Positions 23,269-24,154 of a DNA stretch of 24,154 nt are shown here, piece after piece. Source of the DNA: Methylovirgula sp. (GTDB lineage Bacteria; Pseudomonadota; Alphaproteobacteria; Rhizobiales; Beijerinckiaceae). Under the pieces are notes generated by a model that saw only the letters and a list, made by a program, of their open reading frames with translations, was not told the origin of the DNA and did no database searches. Positions within the stretch are counted from its first letter, which is position 1. Each line of letters begins with the position of its first letter. Made by a program: the position numbers and the translations under genes. The stretch covers positions 1-24,154 of the forward strand of contig JASHUD010000244.1 in NCBI GenBank assembly GCA_030040215.1, written 5' to 3'.

Positions 23269-24107
23269 CAGAGAACGCCGTGGCGCAGCAGAGCGAGCAA
23301 GATGCGCCGCTTCGGCACCCGCACTTTGGCGCGCGGCGGCGCAAATCCGCGCGCCACAAGGGCGGCGAGGATCGCCTGGTACACCTCGCCCATCAGCCGT
23401 GGGGCGCGCACGCTCGCGCGCGGGCATCGCGCCATGACGTTGGCGGCCTGTGCAAAATGCTCGCGCGCCCGCGCGACGATGGGAGCGCAGGCGTCGGCGA
23501 GGCGAGGATCGGCGAGAACGTCGCACGGCGCCGTCGCCGTGATGCCCGCCGCCGCCAATGCTTCGCGCGGCAAATAGAGGCGCGACATCGCAGCGTCCTC
23601 GTCGAGATCGCGCAGAATGTTGGTGAGCTGAAAGGCACGGCCGAGATGATGGGCAAGCGCCGCCCCCTCGCCGCGCGGTACGCCGAAGATGCGCACCGAA
23701 AGCCGGCCGACCGCGCTTGCCACGCGGTCGCAATAAAGGTCGAGCGTCGCCCAATCGGGCGCCTGGACGTGGGCCACAACGTCCATCTCCATGCCGTCGA
23801 TCACAGCGAAGAAATCGTCTCGCTCGAGACCGAAGGCGCTGATTGCTTCGCTCAAACCGGAGAGCTGCGCGGACGGCGGTTTGCCGGCGCAAAGCGCCGC
23901 GATGGCGGTGCGCCAAGTTTCGAGCGCGGCGCGGCGGGGGGCGATGTCGCCGCTCTGATCGGCAATATCGTCGACGGCGCGGCAGAAAGCATAGATCTCG
24001 AACATTGCCTGGCGCTGGTTGCGCGGCAGAATGCGCATCGCGGTATAGAACGAACTGCCGCTGGCGCGCGCCTGCGCGGTCGGTGGCGTAGCCGTCGACA
24101 GGCTCAT
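23268..24107 (-). CDS. hpnD: Presqualene diphosphate synthase HpnD
   Basis: A 279-residue trans-isoprenyl synthase that condenses two farnesyl diphosphates to presqualene diphosphate. Both aspartate-rich magnesium-binding motifs are present: AVDDIAD (D46, D47, D50) and LRDLDED (D167-D171). YTAMRILPRNQRQAMFEIYAFCR is the conserved N-terminal block, and RLYLPREAL follows the second motif. Length is normal. The ATG at 24107 follows GAGGGA with good spacing. It is upstream of and coupled to hpnE. HpnC is expected immediately upstream. Confidence 0.94.
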   Translation of the reverse strand: MSLSTATPPTAQARASGSSFYTAMRILPRNQRQAMFEIYAFCRAVDDIADQSGDIAPRRAALETWRTAIAALCAGKPPSAQLSGLSEAISAFGLERDDFFAVIDGMEMDVVAHVQAPDWATLDLYCDRVASAVGRLSVRIFGVPRGEGAALAHHLGRAFQLTNILRDLDEDAAMSRLYLPREALAAAGITATAPCDVLADPRLADACAPIVARAREHFAQAANVMARCPRASVRAPRLMGEVYQAILAALVARGFAPPRAKVRVPKRRILLALLRHGVL

Positions 24108-24154
24108 GCGTCCCTCATCGCTCGGGCGGAATTCGCACGGCGGCCGCGCTCGAT
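24104..24154 (-). CDS. Probable 3' end of hpnC (partial, at window edge)
   Basis: Only ~50 bases upstream of hpnD are visible. Two frames could be the tail of a preceding gene: one ending IPPER with TGA at 24117-24115, and one ending AMRDA with a TGA overlapping the hpnD ATG (ATGA). By gene order in hopanoid loci this should be hpnC (hydroxysqualene synthase), but the fragment is too short to recognise by sequence. Confidence 0.3.
   Translation of the reverse strand: MERGRRANSARAMRDA

Noticed and set aside
22018..23916. 632-codon reading of hpnE including everything up to 23916
   Set aside because: The upstream third is an out-of-frame reading of hpnD. The ATG at 23268, overlapping the hpnD stop and followed by the GxGxxG motif, is the real start.

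Overview
The window is GC-rich alphaproteobacterial chromosome, most likely Hyphomicrobiales (Rhizobiales) and perhaps near Beijerinckiaceae or Methylocystaceae. The evidence is a hopanoid locus (hpnD, hpnE, hpnG, hpnH, hpnN), a 6S RNA directly upstream of the 5-formyltetrahydrofolate cyclo-ligase gene, an alphaproteobacterial-type LexA box (GTTC-N7-GTTC), and dispersed palindromic repeats of the kind common in Rhizobiales. The exact genus cannot be fixed from this sequence.

Layout. 1-3.2 kb: 3' end of mutM, a palindromic repeat region, recF (minus), a secreted cL-like cytochrome c (minus), then a small secreted Cys-rich protein and a GNAT acetyltransferase (plus). 3.2-7.1 kb: a plus-strand run of 6S RNA, 5-FCL, a YmdB-type metallophosphoesterase, a PAP2 acid phosphatase, a reduced CDF-like membrane protein and a YebC regulator. 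7.1-11.2 kb: three minus-strand genes, namely a hybrid histidine kinase, an EF-hand protein and yifB/comM, the last with a LexA box upstream. 11.7-15.0 kb: an O-antigen-ligase-like membrane protein facing a DUF779 gene and an NAD-aldehyde dehydrogenase. 15.3-16.3 kb: an iron storage pair, Bfd-like ferredoxin and bacterioferritin. 16.3-24.15 kb: the hopanoid locus.

The hopanoid locus is the most interesting part. On the minus strand lie the probable tail of hpnC, then hpnD, hpnE, a wrecked 3' remnant of squalene-hopene cyclase (shc) and hpnG, whose start seems to be lost at a run of seven G. On the plus strand is a frameshifted ispH remnant followed by intact hpnH; hpnN is intact on the minus strand. 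The gene order looks ancestral, but the cyclase and the clustered isoprenoid reductase have decayed, while the squalene-making enzymes (HpnD/E), the adenosyl-hopane enzyme (HpnH) and the hopanoid exporter (HpnN) remain open. Either intact shc and ispH copies exist elsewhere in the genome, or the hopanoid pathway is being lost. IspH is normally essential for the MEP isoprenoid pathway, so a second copy of that gene is expected.

No tRNA, rRNA, CRISPR array, transposase or prophage gene was recognised.
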